Positions 1-11,560 of a stretch of 64,000 nt of DNA are shown here, one piece after another. Numbering within the stretch: position 1 is the first letter of the stretch; every line of letters begins with the position of its first letter. The notes beneath the pieces were generated by a model that saw nothing but the letters and a program-made list of their open reading frames with translations, had not been told where the DNA came from and searched no databases. The DNA is from Larix kaempferi (Eukaryota > Streptophyta > Pinopsida > Pinales > Pinaceae): NCBI GenBank assembly GCA_027924585.1, contig BSBM01001445.1:1054001-1118000 (forward strand), in the 5' to 3' direction. The position numbers and the translations under genes were made by a program.

Positions 1-207
1 CATGTGATCATGCACATCATGAACCACGATCTCATGAGGTTCTTCCAGATAAATCTAAGTACAACCAACCATAAGAGACTAGATGATTGGAATGAGTTAT
101 CTTTGCAACTTTTGGTGAAGTTACTCTATCTCCTTCTGAGATTCTTGGAGGGCACTTTGAGTTCTTTTCAAAGAATCTTGGATGGACAATAATTCATCAT
201 TGAGCTT

Positions 208-1326
208 TCATATCTCTTCATCATCATTCAAGTATGCTCCATGAAACATAAGAACAAGCTCATGCAAATGATCTTTGTCAGAAAGCATATCTGAAAATTT
301 ACCTTGGATTGTAGACATGGATTTCTGAATCTTCTCTATGGCTTCAAGGAAAGATGAATCTTCCAATGAAGTAGCTCTCCAACGTGACTGTGACATTGAA
401 ACATGTGTGTTATGGATAATTTGCAATGCCTTCTTGATCTTCCTCTCACTCATCTTCAAGGGCCATGCAAGTAACTGAGGTTCTTGAGGATGAACCTCTT
501 CTTCTTCTTTGGTGAGGTCAACTTCACAATGTGGTTCAAGTGATGTATGAAAAGATGAATCTGGAATAACTTCTGCTACTACAAGATCTTGATATTCATG
601 CTCAATGGAAAATTTTCTTGCAGCAACCTCATCAAGTGGTATCTCTATCTCACCAATATAGATATATGGACATCCATCAATAGATGTCTCCTCAAAACTT
701 AGGCACCCATCAGTAGGTACCTCATCACAACAATCATCAGTAGATGATTCTTCAGTACTTGAGAAACCATTAGTATATGCCACTTCTTGGAACACATTAG
801 AAGCTGCTATATTATCCATAATTTTTTGATCCTTAGTAGAACTGGTGGTGGATTCTTCATGCTTACAACCTTTGGAAGATCTGCTTGAAGAAAACCCAAA
901 CAATCTCACGATTCTACAAGATGCAGTTGGATGATTTTTTCTTCCTTTTTCTTTACTCACAGAGGTAGAAAAAATTGGTTCCTCCATTGGTGGTTTTATT
1001 CTCTCTATTGAATCTAAATATTCATCCTGAATCTCAAATCCAAATCTGCAATAAAATTAATCTTTGAAATAAATTGCCTTACCAATCTCTTCTCCCAAAG
1101 ATAGATACTCCTGGTGGTGGTAGGGAAATATTTTACTTCCAGATATACTCTTTGCTAAATCCTTCTTAGGATTATCCATCGGTGTTTCATCCCATTTACC
1201 TTCATTATACATCTGGTCACAAATGTAACCATCCTCTTCTCTTGGTAAGCCTCCATCAATGTAAATAATTTCTTCTTCCTCATACAACTCAAAGCGTTCG
1301 TCTTCCATGTCTGCAACTAGTTCCAC
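208..1326 (-). pseudogene. acidic ORF of unknown function, one in-frame stop
   Basis: Two open stretches (1326-1060 and 987-208) lie in the same minus frame, separated only by a TAA at 1059-1057, giving about 373 codons. The first ATG lies about 70 bases after the PBS, where gag normally starts. The N-terminal part is rich in Glu and Asp (MEDERFELYEEEE). The middle has a loose internal repeat built on EE-S-DGC-like segments (for example EVPTDGCLSFEETSIDGC), and a small basic patch follows the second ATG. I see no zinc knuckle, capsid-like motif or protease signature. It may be a highly diverged gag or an extra ORF of a non-autonomous element. A cellular gene is less likely because of the LTR and PBS directly upstream. 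Confidence 0.45.
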
Positions 1327-1392
1327 AATTGCAACTTGAAAACAATTCTGAGTTATCTTCCACTAATATTTACAGGCTGATACAATGAAATA

Positions 1393-1404
1393 GCTATGAT
1401 ACAA
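1393..1404 (-). promoter_or_regulatory. primer binding site, tRNA-iMet type, degenerate
   Basis: The minus strand reads TTGTATCATAGC directly after the LTR end. This differs from the common plant PBS TTGGTATCAGAGC by one deleted base and one substitution. Its position next to a TG...CA-bounded LTR sets the element orientation. Confidence 0.5.
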
Positions 1405-1405
1405 C

Positions 1406-3532
1406 TGTAATATCCCTGATCTGATATCATATGATATTATCTCAGGTACAAACTTTAAATCATAAAATTCACAAGCAGAACTAGCTCACAAAACTACACA
1501 AGATGAAACTAGTCTTGGTCAGTGAATAACCCACCTAGAGCTTGATAGGAGAACACTTTTGGATCTGAAAAATGTACTGGGGAGTGTGCAGATGAAAGGA
1601 CAACATAATAAAGTCCAACATCTGAGTTCTATGCACAAGGTATTGAGGCCATTTATGTTTCGAAGATCAGCCCGGATGAGGTCTACTTCAAGGCTTCCTA
1701 GGCACACTGGTGTAGGCATACAAAACTCATTAAATTACACTTTACATCAAACATAGGTTTAAAACAGGTAAATAAACCCCTAACTTTATGATGTACAATA
1801 TTTTCTGAGGTTCAGGAAATTTTTTATTGAGTTTGGGGCAAAATGAAAAAATGTGCTATGGTGGACTACTCCACTAGCTTTCTTCCAAACATCCATAGAA
1901 AGCCATGAATTCTCAGTATGATGGTGGGATGGAATTCATAAATGTATCAGGGACCCAACATGACTAGACGAACTGAAATTTAGCATACAAAGACTTTTTA
2001 ATTAAACAAACTCCAAAATTAGTCAAATAGAAGTGATCAATGAGCTAGTATTCATAAATATGAATACAAGCAGTCTTAAGGGGTCACGGATATCTTATTT
2101 ATGAGTTGGGATGGATTACTCAGAAAATTTACCACCAACATCAACTTACATAAAGGAAAATGGATTTATAGAACTCTGTATATTGCAAATTTCTGGAAAC
2201 TAGTCAATAAAATTGCACAGAGAGCTAGTCTTGAGAATTATGGACTCAAATAGCCTCTAAGTATCTCAAAATATTCTTATGATATTTAATATGAATCAGG
2301 AATTAATTAAATAGGTAGAATCAATTAGAATCATATTTTATTAAGCATTACGAAGAGGTAGCATGGCTCAGACTACACAAAAAGCCATCAATCTTGGATA
2401 ATTACATTGATTGAAAGAAAATGGCACAGAGAAGAGTAAGATGGAGAATTTTAATCATAGGATCTGATATGTAGGATTATTATGGGATGTTGGATTCTCA
2501 TGGGTGCATTCACCAAACCATACAGAAAAGCAAGGGCGCGTTCTTCACAGATGGAACCCCTAGATCTAGTAAAATGGCCATAAATTGCTCATCCGGATAC
2601 CTTTTTTTATGAGAAAAAAAGTGTTTCCTAATGGAAAAGATGCTACATACACAATGGAATAGGTCTCAATTTCCAAAAATTTCCATAAATGGAGAACCTA
2701 GAACCTCCATTTCGGCCCTTCAACACTATTTTCACTAAATGAGAAGAATGCTTTAGAAGATAGAAATAAGAGAGGATGTAATCACGGAGATAGATCAGAT
2801 ATGAAAATTGGTCATCATTAGATTCACTTGATCACGTGTACAATATTGTAACAGGAAATATGAGGCACATCTCCCAGAGGTGGCTAAGGGTGCATCACCA
2901 AAGCCTAGAAAAGCTTGAGCTTACTCTCATATGAACAATAAACTGTCAAAATATATGAATGTGGTGTGCCCTCCTTCTGTTATAGGATGGGTGAATTTTT
3001 TAGCAACTTAAATTTACAATAAACCTCCTTGGACTCCTCCAATGCACCTTCCTTGACTGGTTTGGCACTTTCCATCTTTTCTACTAACTAGATTTTCCTC
3101 TTTTTTGGAAATTGCACCCTCCTGGATTTTCTAGATGTTTCCTTCTTTTTACAACTGGATGGATCTTGTTCTTTTTGGAAAATATTCCATCCTTATATTT
3201 CTGGATGTTTCTTTCTTTTCCTCACATGCCTGCTTTATGCACTACTTTTGTCTATTTCCTTCTTTTGTCCTGACACCTTGCTTTGTGTTGCTTTCCTCTA
3301 GTTTCCTATTTTTTGCTTTGCTCTGCTTTTTTCTTTCACTTTCATCTTTGGTTGAAAACTCACTGAGAAAACCTTATCTCCTTATGCACCCTTTTCATCA
3401 TCCAGCTTATCATCACATGTAATTGATAATTAAATACAAAAATAATAAATACATCTCCTTCAATTTAATTAATTAAAACAACTATAGGCTAATTTATTCA
3501 TAACTAATAATTTAATTGCCTAAGTAATGTCA
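1406..3532 (-). repeat. 5' LTR, about 2.1 kb
   Basis: On the minus strand it begins TGACATTACTTAGG and ends GGGATATTACA, giving TG/CA termini. A central block (reverse complement of about 2555-2640) containing GATGAGCAATTTATGGCC and GGGGTTCCA matches the plus strand near 62860-62960, together with an upstream purine-rich GAAAGG/AAGGAAAG tract (3130-3380 here, 62220-62300 there). No matching second LTR of this copy is in the window. The start is less certain than the end. Confidence 0.5.
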
Positions 3533-4107
3533 CCCCCTTATTAATTAATTAATTAACTTTCACTAGGATCCATGGGTTTTTGATGTGACATTGGATGCTA
3601 CTTGGTGTTGGAAAAATGGGAACATGACAGGTAGTTCCAAAGTGCATAAATGGAACAAAAAAGGACCTAAGAACCCTGTGAATTATCCCATGAAAACTAA
3701 TTATGTCAAATAATAACATTTTTATGTGTAATTGCATGCACTGCTAAGATGTCTAATAAATATATCTATGATGCACAGTGCTTGTAGTTGACAATAGTTG
3801 AGAAGTTGTAGCAGAGGACAGTAGGAAAAGGGGAAAAAAATTCCATACACAAATGGTAACCATGAACAATTCCCAATACCCCTATGAACATGTTGAGGAT
3901 TTACTAGGATAAAATATCTAAGAGGGAAATGTTGAGACAAAATACAATGGGAGGATAAAACAAATCACTCCACAAAATATGGTTGAAATAATGAAAAGTT
4001 TCAATGAGAGGTTGATCAAGGCTCAAGAAGAGAAGAACCATATTAATGCTTCCATCCTTATGAGACTCATTGATAATAAATAGATATATCATCTGGGATC
4101 TAATCCA
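3533..4107. other. non-coding spacer, probably old chromovirus leader
   Basis: There is no coding similarity that I can read. It starts with an ATTA-rich tract (3538-3557). A GATGTGACA at about 3578-3586 resembles the end of the chromovirus 3' LTR (GATGTGACA at 10099-10107) and might be a remnant of its 5' LTR cut by the neighbouring insertion. No convincing PBS follows, so this is only a possibility. Confidence 0.25.
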
Positions 4108-5240
4108 AGAAATTTTGGTCATGGAAGACGAAGTGCAGGAAGCGGCTCCAAAATCTGCACTAGAAAGAGAACTCCTAGTTCAGGAAAGGGTTCTCTAAGC
4201 AGGCCACATAAGGTATCTTTGCCAAGGTATTCTTCTAGCAGGTTATGTGATTTTCCAGGTTCTACAAGTATCCCAAAGAATACCTCTAGAAGATTCAAAA
4301 TAAATAGGACTTTTAAAAGGATTCTATAAGGAGAATTCAGAAAAGCAAGGCCACCCACATTTGATGGAGAAAGTAAGACATGTTAAAAATCAAAAGCGTG
4401 GCTCCTTGGAATGAAGAAATATTTTTAAATTCACAATTACTCAAGAAATGAAAAGGCCAGAATTGTCATTTACAATCTCAATGGTCGATCTTCAATTTGG
4501 TGGGAGCACCTCATGCAAGCAAAGGGAATCAATAAAAGAGGATCATTTAGGAGCGATTTAAAAAGTATTTGAAGGAAAAATACCTATCTTCCAAGTATTA
4601 TGATAACAAAAGGAAGGATTTCAATGAACTAAAATTGGGACATAATTCCATGGAAGAACAAGTTCATAAGTTTTTGTAATTTTTGAGGTGTATAGATTAC
4701 ATCAAAGATGAAAGGGTAAAAATTCAAAGATTCCTTGTAAGTCTAGCCCAGCATTATAGAGACAAGATTGAGTTTCTTAATCCACCAACCCTTGATAAAT
4801 CCATCAAAATGGCAATGCATCGCTATAAGTAAAGAAAAGGAAAATTAGAAGTTCATCCAGCATGGAAAGGGAAGCCAAAGGAAATATTTGACCAAAGGAA
4901 AAGTGGAATTTAAGCCTCCATAATTTAAAAATAAACCAAATAATTTCCAATAAGGTCCGCAAGACTGAAGTGGAAACAAGCCAGCAGTAACAACAGAAAC
5001 AGGACCAAAAGGACCACTTCAGTGTTGGTGATATGGAGAAAACCACATGCTTAAAGAATTTTTGCGTCGAAGAGAGAATCCTCGAGGATTGAATAACTTA
5101 GAAGAATCAATTAAAATGGAAGATATGGCATGGTCAAATCCCCCAATTTATGCAGTGTTGGATAACCATCATGCAGAACATCAATTAGAAGTAGTGGAAA
5201 TTGAAGATGAGATTGTAAACAATCTATTTATGTTTTGATT
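4108..5240 (+). pseudogene. gag, broken
   Basis: A capsid-like stretch is readable from about 4340 (RKARPPTFDGES), then AWLLGMKKYF and, near 4500, IWWEHLMQAKG, matching the gag core pattern of chromoviruses. A basic region follows around 4850-4990. A decayed zinc knuckle remains near 5020-5050 (LQCW, GENHMLKEF). The upstream part from about 4108 is Ser/Arg-rich. Frame changes and stops occur throughout. It encoded the structural protein of the particle. Confidence 0.6.
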
Positions 5241-5560
5241 GATCCGGGATCTACTCATAGTTATGTCACTCCAAAAGTAGTCGAAAGTTGTTCTCTTGGA
5301 AAAATGAAGCATAATAAGTCTTGGCTAGTTTAGTTAACCATAGGAATAAAAATAAGAGTGAGTGAAGTAGTGATGGAGTGCCCCATAGATTTGAATGGAC
5401 TCCTCACAAAAGTAGATTTGAATTTCCTACCATTAGGATCTTATGATGCTCTTACTGGTATGGATTGGTTGGAAAAGCATAGAGATAAGGTAGATTGATA
5501 TGAAAAAGTCTTTGAATGCATTGATGAAGAAGGAATGTCAAGAGTGGTGAAAGGGATTTT
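5220..5560 (+). pseudogene. retroviral-type aspartic protease, broken
   Basis: The active-site-like segment VLIDPGSTHSYVTPK is encoded at about 5230-5275, with DPG in place of the usual DSG or DTG. Downstream, DALTGMDWLEKH (about 5450-5485) matches the end of the plant retrotransposon protease domain. At least one stop separates these parts. It processed the gag-pol polyprotein. Confidence 0.6.
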
Positions 5561-5599
5561 CAAGCAAGTTTCATTAAGGCATATTTCAGCCTTACAGTT

Positions 5600-6545
5600 A
5601 AGGATTTTTTACAAGAAAGGATGCCAGCTATATGCAATCCATATATCATATTCACTAGAGGAAAACGACCTAAAACTAGAAGATTACTGATTGTTGCAAG
5701 AGTTCAAAGATGTAAGTTTTTTGATGAAGTGTTAGGACTACCACCAAAAAGGGACATTGATTTTACAATCAATCTTTTCCTAGGGGCATCCCCAATTGAG
5801 CATGTCGGAATTGGTAGATTCAAAGATGCATCCACAGGAATTAATGGACAAGAAGTATATCAGACCAATTGTGTCTCCTTTGGAGCACCAATTCTATTTG
5901 TAAAGAATAAATATGGAACTTTAAGGCTATGTATTGATTATAGGCAACGCAATAAAGTGATAGTTAAGAATAGGTACCCATTTCCCATAATTGACGATTT
6001 GTTTTGATCAAATGAAGGAAGCCAAAGTGTTTTCAAAGATTTACTTGAGATCTGGTTATCATCAAGTGAGAATAAAAAAATAAGACATTCACAAGGAAGC
6101 TTTTTAGACAAGATATGGCCATTATGATTTCATGGTGTTGCCATTTGGTCTCACCAATACACCCACCACCTTCATGTGTCTCATGAATAGCATTTCCAGT
6201 GAGTATTTGGATAAGTTTGTGTTAGTGTTCTTGGATGAAATTCTTGTTTACTCATAGAATGAAGAAGAACATGACGAACATTTATGAATGGTATTGAAAT
6301 TTATTAGAGAGCACAAATTGTATGCAAAGCTAATCAAGTGTGAATTCTATCAAAGAAGGATACAATATTGGGGTCATTTTATTTTAGAAGAAGGAATTGT
6401 AGTGGATCCAGAAAATATTGAAGTCGTAATAGACTTTCCTACTCCAAAAAATATCATAGCCCTTAGGTATTTTATGGGTCTTGTAGGATACCATAGAAGA
6501 TTCATTGAGGGATTATCCAATATTGTTGAAACAATTACATTGCTA
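5600..6545 (+). pseudogene. reverse transcriptase, broken
   Basis: Readable RT motifs in order are [20 protein letters not shown] (about 5886-5945), [31 protein letters not shown] (about 6130-6163), the catalytic box as FLDEILVYS (about 6229-6256; the usual second Asp is Glu), then the connection region GHFILEEG, VDPENIE and MGLVGYHRRFI (about 6360-6505). Several stops and at least one frame change make it inactive. Confidence 0.75.
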
Positions 6546-7010
6546 CAGAGAAATAATGTAAAGTTTGTATCGTTTGAAAAATGTGAAGAAAGATTTCAAG
6601 GATTGAAGAAGTTACTTACTAGTACCCTTGTTTTGAAGATTTCATATCGAAAGAAGGATTTTGTAGTATGCATTGAAGGACTAGGTGGAGTTCTTATGTA
6701 AGAAGGCTTGTGATTTGCTTTGAATCCAGAAAAATAAAAAAACATGAAAATAAATACATAATTCATGATTTAGAATTAGAATCCATAGTACACACCCTCA
6801 AGATGTGGAGGCATTACTTTCTAGGAAGAATATTTGAGCTTATAATAGATTACATGAGCTTAAAGTATTTGTTTGATTAACCAAGCTTAAATGTAGAGCA
6901 AGCTATATGGATGGAATTTTTGTGCGAGTTTGATTTTAAATCAAACATGTAAAAGGAAAAGAGAACAAGGATGCAGATGCCCTTAGTAGAAAATTTCATG
7001 TAGAAGCCTT
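6546..7010 (+). pseudogene. RNase H domain, broken
   Basis: FEKCEERFQGLKKLLTS (about 6570-6620) is the usual linker into RNase H. MWRHYFLGRIFEL and the following DYMSLKYLFD (about 6800-6880) match the gypsy RNase H core with one catalytic Asp. Stops and frameshifts are frequent. Confidence 0.6.
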
Positions 7011-7079
7011 AAGTATGTGCAAATCATATTCAAGAACAAGAGTTCTCAAGGCCTAAAATAAATATGAGACTTACCTTCA

Positions 7080-8220
7080 AGTAAAAGAGAAATTGCAGCA
7101 GGGTAAATTAGATAAAAAAGTGTGAAGGATATAATCTTGAAGAAGATTATCTTCTTGTTTATAAAGGTAGATTGTATATATCAAATTGTGCATATTTGGA
7201 GAAGGTGGCAATGGATGAAATTCATCAAATTCCATTGTCCTCACATCCAATATATCAAAATGAAATAACAATAGCAAGGAAACAGTAGTTTTGGCATGGG
7301 ATGAGAAAGGATATATCATAATATCTTTCCTAGTGTCAAAGGGCCAACAAGTCAAGGTAGAGCATCACCATTCAGTAGAATTGTTGCATCCTTTTCCCAT
7401 TCTAGAATGGAAGTGGGAAGTAATATCTATGGATTTTATAACAATTTTTCCTCTGATAATAAAGAAACATGATTCAATCTTGTTTATGGTGGGCAAGTTA
7501 TCAAAGGCAACTCATTTTATTCTATTAAAGTCCACTCATAAAACAAGTGACATAATGATGATCTTCATGAGGAAGGTATTCATATTGCATGGGTTACCCA
7601 AAGCAATAGTCTTAGATCAAGATGCAAAGTTCAAATCCAATTTTTGGAAAGGGTTATTTTAGTTATTGGAAAATCAGCTGAATTTTAGTAGATCATATCA
7701 TCCTCAGAAAAATATCCAAACCAAAAGGGTGAATCAAGTTCTTGAGGATATGTTAACGATATATGTGATGGATAAGCCATCCAAGTGGGATGATTACCTA
7801 CACTTGGTAGAATTTGCATACAATAATGAGCATCAAGAATCATTGGACTGAATCCATTTGAGGCATTGTATGACAAGGGATGCATGACTCTAGTGATTTG
7901 GAATAGTCCAGTAAAACTGATAGTGCTTGGGCCATAAATTTTCAAGCAAATGGAAAGGGAAATTGTTAAGATTAGACAGAATTTAAAGGTAGCCCGGGAT
8001 AGGTAGAAAAGTTATGGAAATTTGAAAAGTATGCACAAGAAATTTAAAGTTGGGGATCATGTTTATTTGAGAGTAAATCCAAAGAAAAGTTCCCTAAAGT
8101 TGGGAATTTGTGCAAAGTTGGAAATGAAATATTGTGTGCCATTTGAAGTCCTTTATAGAATAGGTCCAGTTGCATATAGGATTGCATTACCTACTACATG
8201 AGATATCACATTGTTTTTCA
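7080..8220 (+). pseudogene. integrase, broken
   Basis: The catalytic core is readable: WEVISMDFIT (first Asp, about 7417), LHGLPKAIVLDQDAKFKSNF (second Asp, about 7590-7640) and SYHPQKNIQTKRVNQVLEDM (about 7700-7755). In that last segment the catalytic Glu of the usual QTERVNQ is Lys. A GPI/core-end region continues near 8040-8120. A TAG at 7660 and later frameshifts split it. It inserted the element into chromosomes. Confidence 0.75.
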
Positions 8221-8284
8221 TGTTTCTTTGGTTAAGAATTATGTACATGATCTTGATCACGTAACTGATTAAAATGTGATTCAT

Positions 8285-8470
8285 GTGGAACCTGAGGTAG
8301 AGTTCCAAGTGGAACATATGTGCATCCTCAACAAGAAGGTGAAATTCCTCCAGTACCGATCCATCATACATGTAAAGGTATAATGGAAGAACCCTGGTCC
8401 CAATGAGGCTACATGGGAGTTGGATGATTCCCTGAGAGAGGCATACCCATTTTTGTTTAGTTTTGAAAAC
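8285..8470 (+). pseudogene. chromodomain-like C-terminus of integrase
   Basis: The segment ILNKKVKFLQYRS...HVKV, stop, WKNPGPNEATWELDDSL (about 8320-8440), then AYPFLF just before the polypurine tract, matches the short chromodomain-like tail of Tekay/Reina-type chromoviruses (consensus W-EATWE-E). This tail is thought to bias insertion toward heterochromatin. Confidence 0.65.
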
Positions 8471-8490
8471 ATCGTGGACAATGTTGTTCA

Positions 8491-8504
8491 AATGGGGAGG
8501 GGTA
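8491..8504 (+). promoter_or_regulatory. polypurine tract
   Basis: AATGGGGAGGGGTA lies directly before the LTR start TGTAATACCCC. This is the expected plus-strand primer site. Confidence 0.7.
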
Positions 8505-10107
8505 TGTAATACCCCCATTGTTTACCCCTAGGATGTATTGGCTTGATATGTAAATGTTGTAAATATGTGATGTATGATTCCTATTGAGGAGTCCAAGGTC
8601 AAGGCCCTGCTAGTGAATGTATGGATTATAAAGGTGATTATTTTGTATCTTATGGACATGTGTTAGTAATCCATGGACAAATGTAAAAGTAATGTAAATA
8701 TTTTAATGCAAATAAAAGTCTAAGAGATGGCTATGGAAGCAACTTAATGAGGGGTTATGTTATCCACTAGGGAGAGAAGAGGGGTGTGTGAGAATAAATC
8801 ATTTAATTCCAAGTTTCATTTTGGGCACCCATGTGCCATAAATGGTAAGAAACCACCAATGTTGACTTCCCTATCGATATTTAATTCTATTGTAAAAAGA
8901 TTGTTAAGAAATCAACTCATGAATTCAATGGAGCATGGGTTGAACCAATAAATTTGTATGGCTAAGTATGGGATTAGTTTTCTGTACTCAGAATTCAATT
9001 TCACTTATGGGAATTTATTTCCCTTCATCCCCATTGCATGGATGGGAAATAGAACTCAAAATTTTCAAGAATTAATGCATTTCCAATAGTGAAGAAAACA
9101 TAAATCATAATCGGAGGAAAAGCCATATTTTAGAGTTTAAAAAATGGCCAGAAATTCATGTGGGTTGTGAAAACCAGTGGGGGATCCATAGATATCAACC
9201 CTAGTAGGAATTTGAGGTTGTCAAAATACCAAGAATTTGTGGGAAAACCTATATTTGGGAGCCTGAAAATTGAATTTCATGGCTGAAATTAGTGTGACAA
9301 AAAATTAGAAAAATTCAAGAGAAAATTGAAGTTAGAGAGAGACCAAAATTTTAAATTGCTCGATAAACCTAGTGAAGGAAATAAATATATGATGTTTTAG
9401 CAACTTGGAGATTTTTATGCCCACCCTGATTAGCATTAGAGGGAAGGGATGCTTGAGGGACTGTGTAGCAGTGAAAGGGGCATTCCTTGTCTTGGGTGTG
9501 GTAGATATTGTGGGTGCCAAGGTTTTCTAAGACCAATTGATATGCATGTAGACGTATGGTTGAGATCACTAGCTTAGCACCCACTTTCTTTATATCTCTA
9601 CACGCTTGATCTACCTAGCTGCTATGTTGGATTAGACCTAGAATTGACTATGTGTGGATGTGAATTATCCTTTGTAATTCCTCCTAGTGGATACATAACC
9701 CAACTCGGGGGTGGCCTCTTAGAAGAGAGATAAAGTGCTGGACAAAGTGCCTAAGGTTGGGTGGAACATTTCTCTTCCCATCAGTTGGAGAAATTCAGTT
9801 AACGGATAAGTGTGTACTGGTTTTTATGAATATGCAAAATTTGTATGTTATGAATGGTTATCAATTTATGTCAAATTGACTGAAATGGACCAACTTGAAT
9901 TATTAAAGTGGATGTTTCTGATAATTATGCTAGTATATGCATGTTGTGGGTGCGGATAGAGTTTATTTCCGTTGTGATTTTTTTAGGTATCTACACATGC
10001 ATTTCATGTTTATAAATTCGAAATATGAGCATGGGGAAAAATTTAGAACCCCATAATTTGTTCACGTTTCCCCTCCATTGGTCTGATTGATGGGTGGGGA
10101 TGTGACA
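8505..10107 (+). repeat. 3' LTR of the chromovirus, about 1.6 kb
   Basis: It starts TGTAATACCCCC right after the polypurine tract and ends GGGGATGTGACA, both typical of Tekay/Del-like LTRs. I find no second copy in the window, so the right boundary rests on the terminal motif. No coding content; small ORFs here are chance. Confidence 0.65.
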
Positions 10108-10733
10108 AAGCATTACTGCTAACAATTGTTCAAAAGCACTGTTGATTTAACCAACAATGTCTAATTATATTTATCAATCCAAAATATTATGGTGCCCATA
10201 GTAAAACTACACACCAATGTTTTTATATATTATACACACTGATGCATTAAACTTTATGTACAAACTAGTGCTTACTACTTATACGAGCACTAGAAATCCC
10301 TCCAACAAAAAAGAGACAAACTGTTGTGTAATTTTTTGTAAGAGCACCAGTATCTACTATTATTTTAAAGCACTGGTGCTCTAACATTATATGAGCACCG
10401 GTAAACCATAGAACAACTCGATGCATAATAATGATATGGGCACCGGTGCGGTGTATAACCAAAAAAGGAACCGATGCTTAATAATTATACAAGCACCAGT
10501 TCTTTTTTAGTTTATACACACCAGTGCTTGTATTGATAACATGCATTTATGCATGTATACAATATATGCACTTGAAACAAAAACTACGCTAATAAAATTT
10601 ATCGCCAAAATTTATTAGTTATAATGAACATCCGCAAAAACCTCCTCTAATAATTATGGAGGGTTTTTTGAAATTTTTTCCCAATCTCCTAACACTAGAA
10701 ACCTCTGCTACAAGGTGTTTTCCTTGTAGTGCA
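10108..10733. mobile_element. CACTA (En/Spm) transposon end, truncated
   Basis: The right end, read on the minus strand from 10733, is CACTACAAGGAAAACACC, matching the CACTA-superfamily terminus. Inside are many short subterminal motifs of the form GCACCAGTG, GCACCGGTG or GCACTGGTGCT in both orientations between about 10320 and 10540, typical of transposase-binding repeats. A region with CTCCTCTAATAATTATGGAGG (about 10641-10665) is also common near CACTA ends. The opposite terminus and transposase are absent, so it is a fragment. Confidence 0.6.
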
Positions 10734-10734
10734 T

Positions 10735-11345
10735 CCTCCTTCCATCACATAATCCTTGAAAGAGAAACTTAAGGTTCAAGAAGTGGAGGATCACATAGAT
10801 CACCAATAAGATGTTCTCCAACTATTGAAACATAGTTTGGCTAAAGCACAAAATAGTATGAAACAACAATAAGATCAACATCATAATGAAAGAAAATTTG
10901 AAGTGGGAGATTGTGTATTTTTTAGGATACAACCATACAAATAGATATCCATCAAGCAACAAAATAAGGATAATAAATTATGACCAAGTAATATGGTCCC
11001 ATAAAGCATTGCAGAGGTTTTGAAGTGTGGGTTACAAATTGGAGTTGAATCCATCTTCATGTATACATCTAGTCGTCTATGTTTCTTTCCTCAAAAAGGT
11101 AATTGGTGACAAGGTCCCATACCATACTACTTTACTAGAGATGAATGAATAAAGGAAATTGATACTAGAACCTAAAACAATACTTAACAAGGATCAAGAA
11201 ACTATGAAATCAAGCAATTACTGAGTACCTTGAATCAAGGTGAAGAACTTTCCAATAGAAGATGCAACATGGGAAGATGGGTTATTTATGCAGAAACATC
11301 CATAATTAATAAAGTCTTGAGGAAAACACTTGTTTCAAGGGGAAA
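10735..11345 (+). pseudogene. C-terminal integrase and chromodomain-like fragment of a second gypsy element
   Basis: Readable with frame changes: HHNERKFEVGDCVFFRIQPY (about 10880-10940), a GPYKAL-like stretch (about 10995), YKLELNPSS (about 11030), a VSFLKK-type linker (about 11085), and FPIEDATWEDGLFMQKHP (about 11250-11305), which is the chromodomain-like tail. This is the end of a plus-strand chromovirus different from the one at 4108-10107. Everything upstream of its integrase end is missing. Confidence 0.65.
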
Positions 11346-11349
11346 GGCA

Positions 11350-11464
11350 TGTCAATCCATATATTGTACATAAATTTCTATTATTATATTATTATTGTCT
11401 TTATTGGTCGATTAGGACCTTAATTGTAATTGTATGGTCTTCTAGAATTGTAATTGTACCTTTG

Positions 11465-11505
<41 letters not shown>

Positions 11506-11560
11506 AAGAAGACCTTTTTTAGGATGATCGCATCTTGTATTATGCATTTGATACAATGCA
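11350..11560 (+). repeat. probable short LTR of the second gypsy fragment
   Basis: A purine-rich CAAGGGGAAAGGCA (about 11336-11349) precedes TGTCAATCC, as a polypurine tract precedes a 3' LTR. The end is placed at a CA near 11555-11560 and is uncertain. It contains the TA microsatellite. Confidence 0.35.
11469..11503. repeat. (AT)n microsatellite, about 35 bp
   Basis: Uninterrupted AT dinucleotides. Confidence 0.95.

Larger units (their letters stand above)
1..3532 (-). mobile_element. 5' part of a minus-strand LTR retrotransposon, cut by the window edge
   Basis: Read on the minus strand the order is LTR (3532 to 1406), a tRNA-Met-like primer binding site (1404 to 1393), then an internal region with a long acidic reading frame (1326 to 208). 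This is the normal 5' order of an LTR retrotransposon. The other half, including any pol genes, lies left of the window, so superfamily and target-site duplication cannot be determined. A related LTR in plus orientation occupies about 62004-63915, also followed by an acidic ORF start, which supports the element reading. Orientation is inferred from the PBS. Confidence 0.6.
4108..10107 (+). mobile_element. decayed Ty3/gypsy chromovirus (Tekay/Del-like)
   Basis: Plus-strand order is gag, protease, RT, RNase H, integrase, chromodomain-like tail, polypurine tract, 3' LTR. That is the Ty3/gypsy order, and the C-terminal chromodomain-like sequence places it among chromoviruses. The LTR start TGTAATACCCC directly after a G-rich tract is typical of the Tekay/Del group. 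Many stops and frameshifts make it inactive. The 5' LTR is missing or reduced to a trace near 3586. Confidence 0.8.

Noticed and set aside
3135-3422. Plus-strand hydrophobic ORF of 95 codons
   Set aside because: Phe/Leu/Ser-rich translation of a pyrimidine-rich tract in the LTR, no family.
1406-3532. This LTR as the missing 5' LTR of the plus-strand chromovirus (it starts TGTAATATCCC on the plus strand)
   Set aside because: No PBS follows 3532 on the plus strand, its body is unlike 8505-10107, and a PBS-like site lies on the minus-strand side at 1404-1393.
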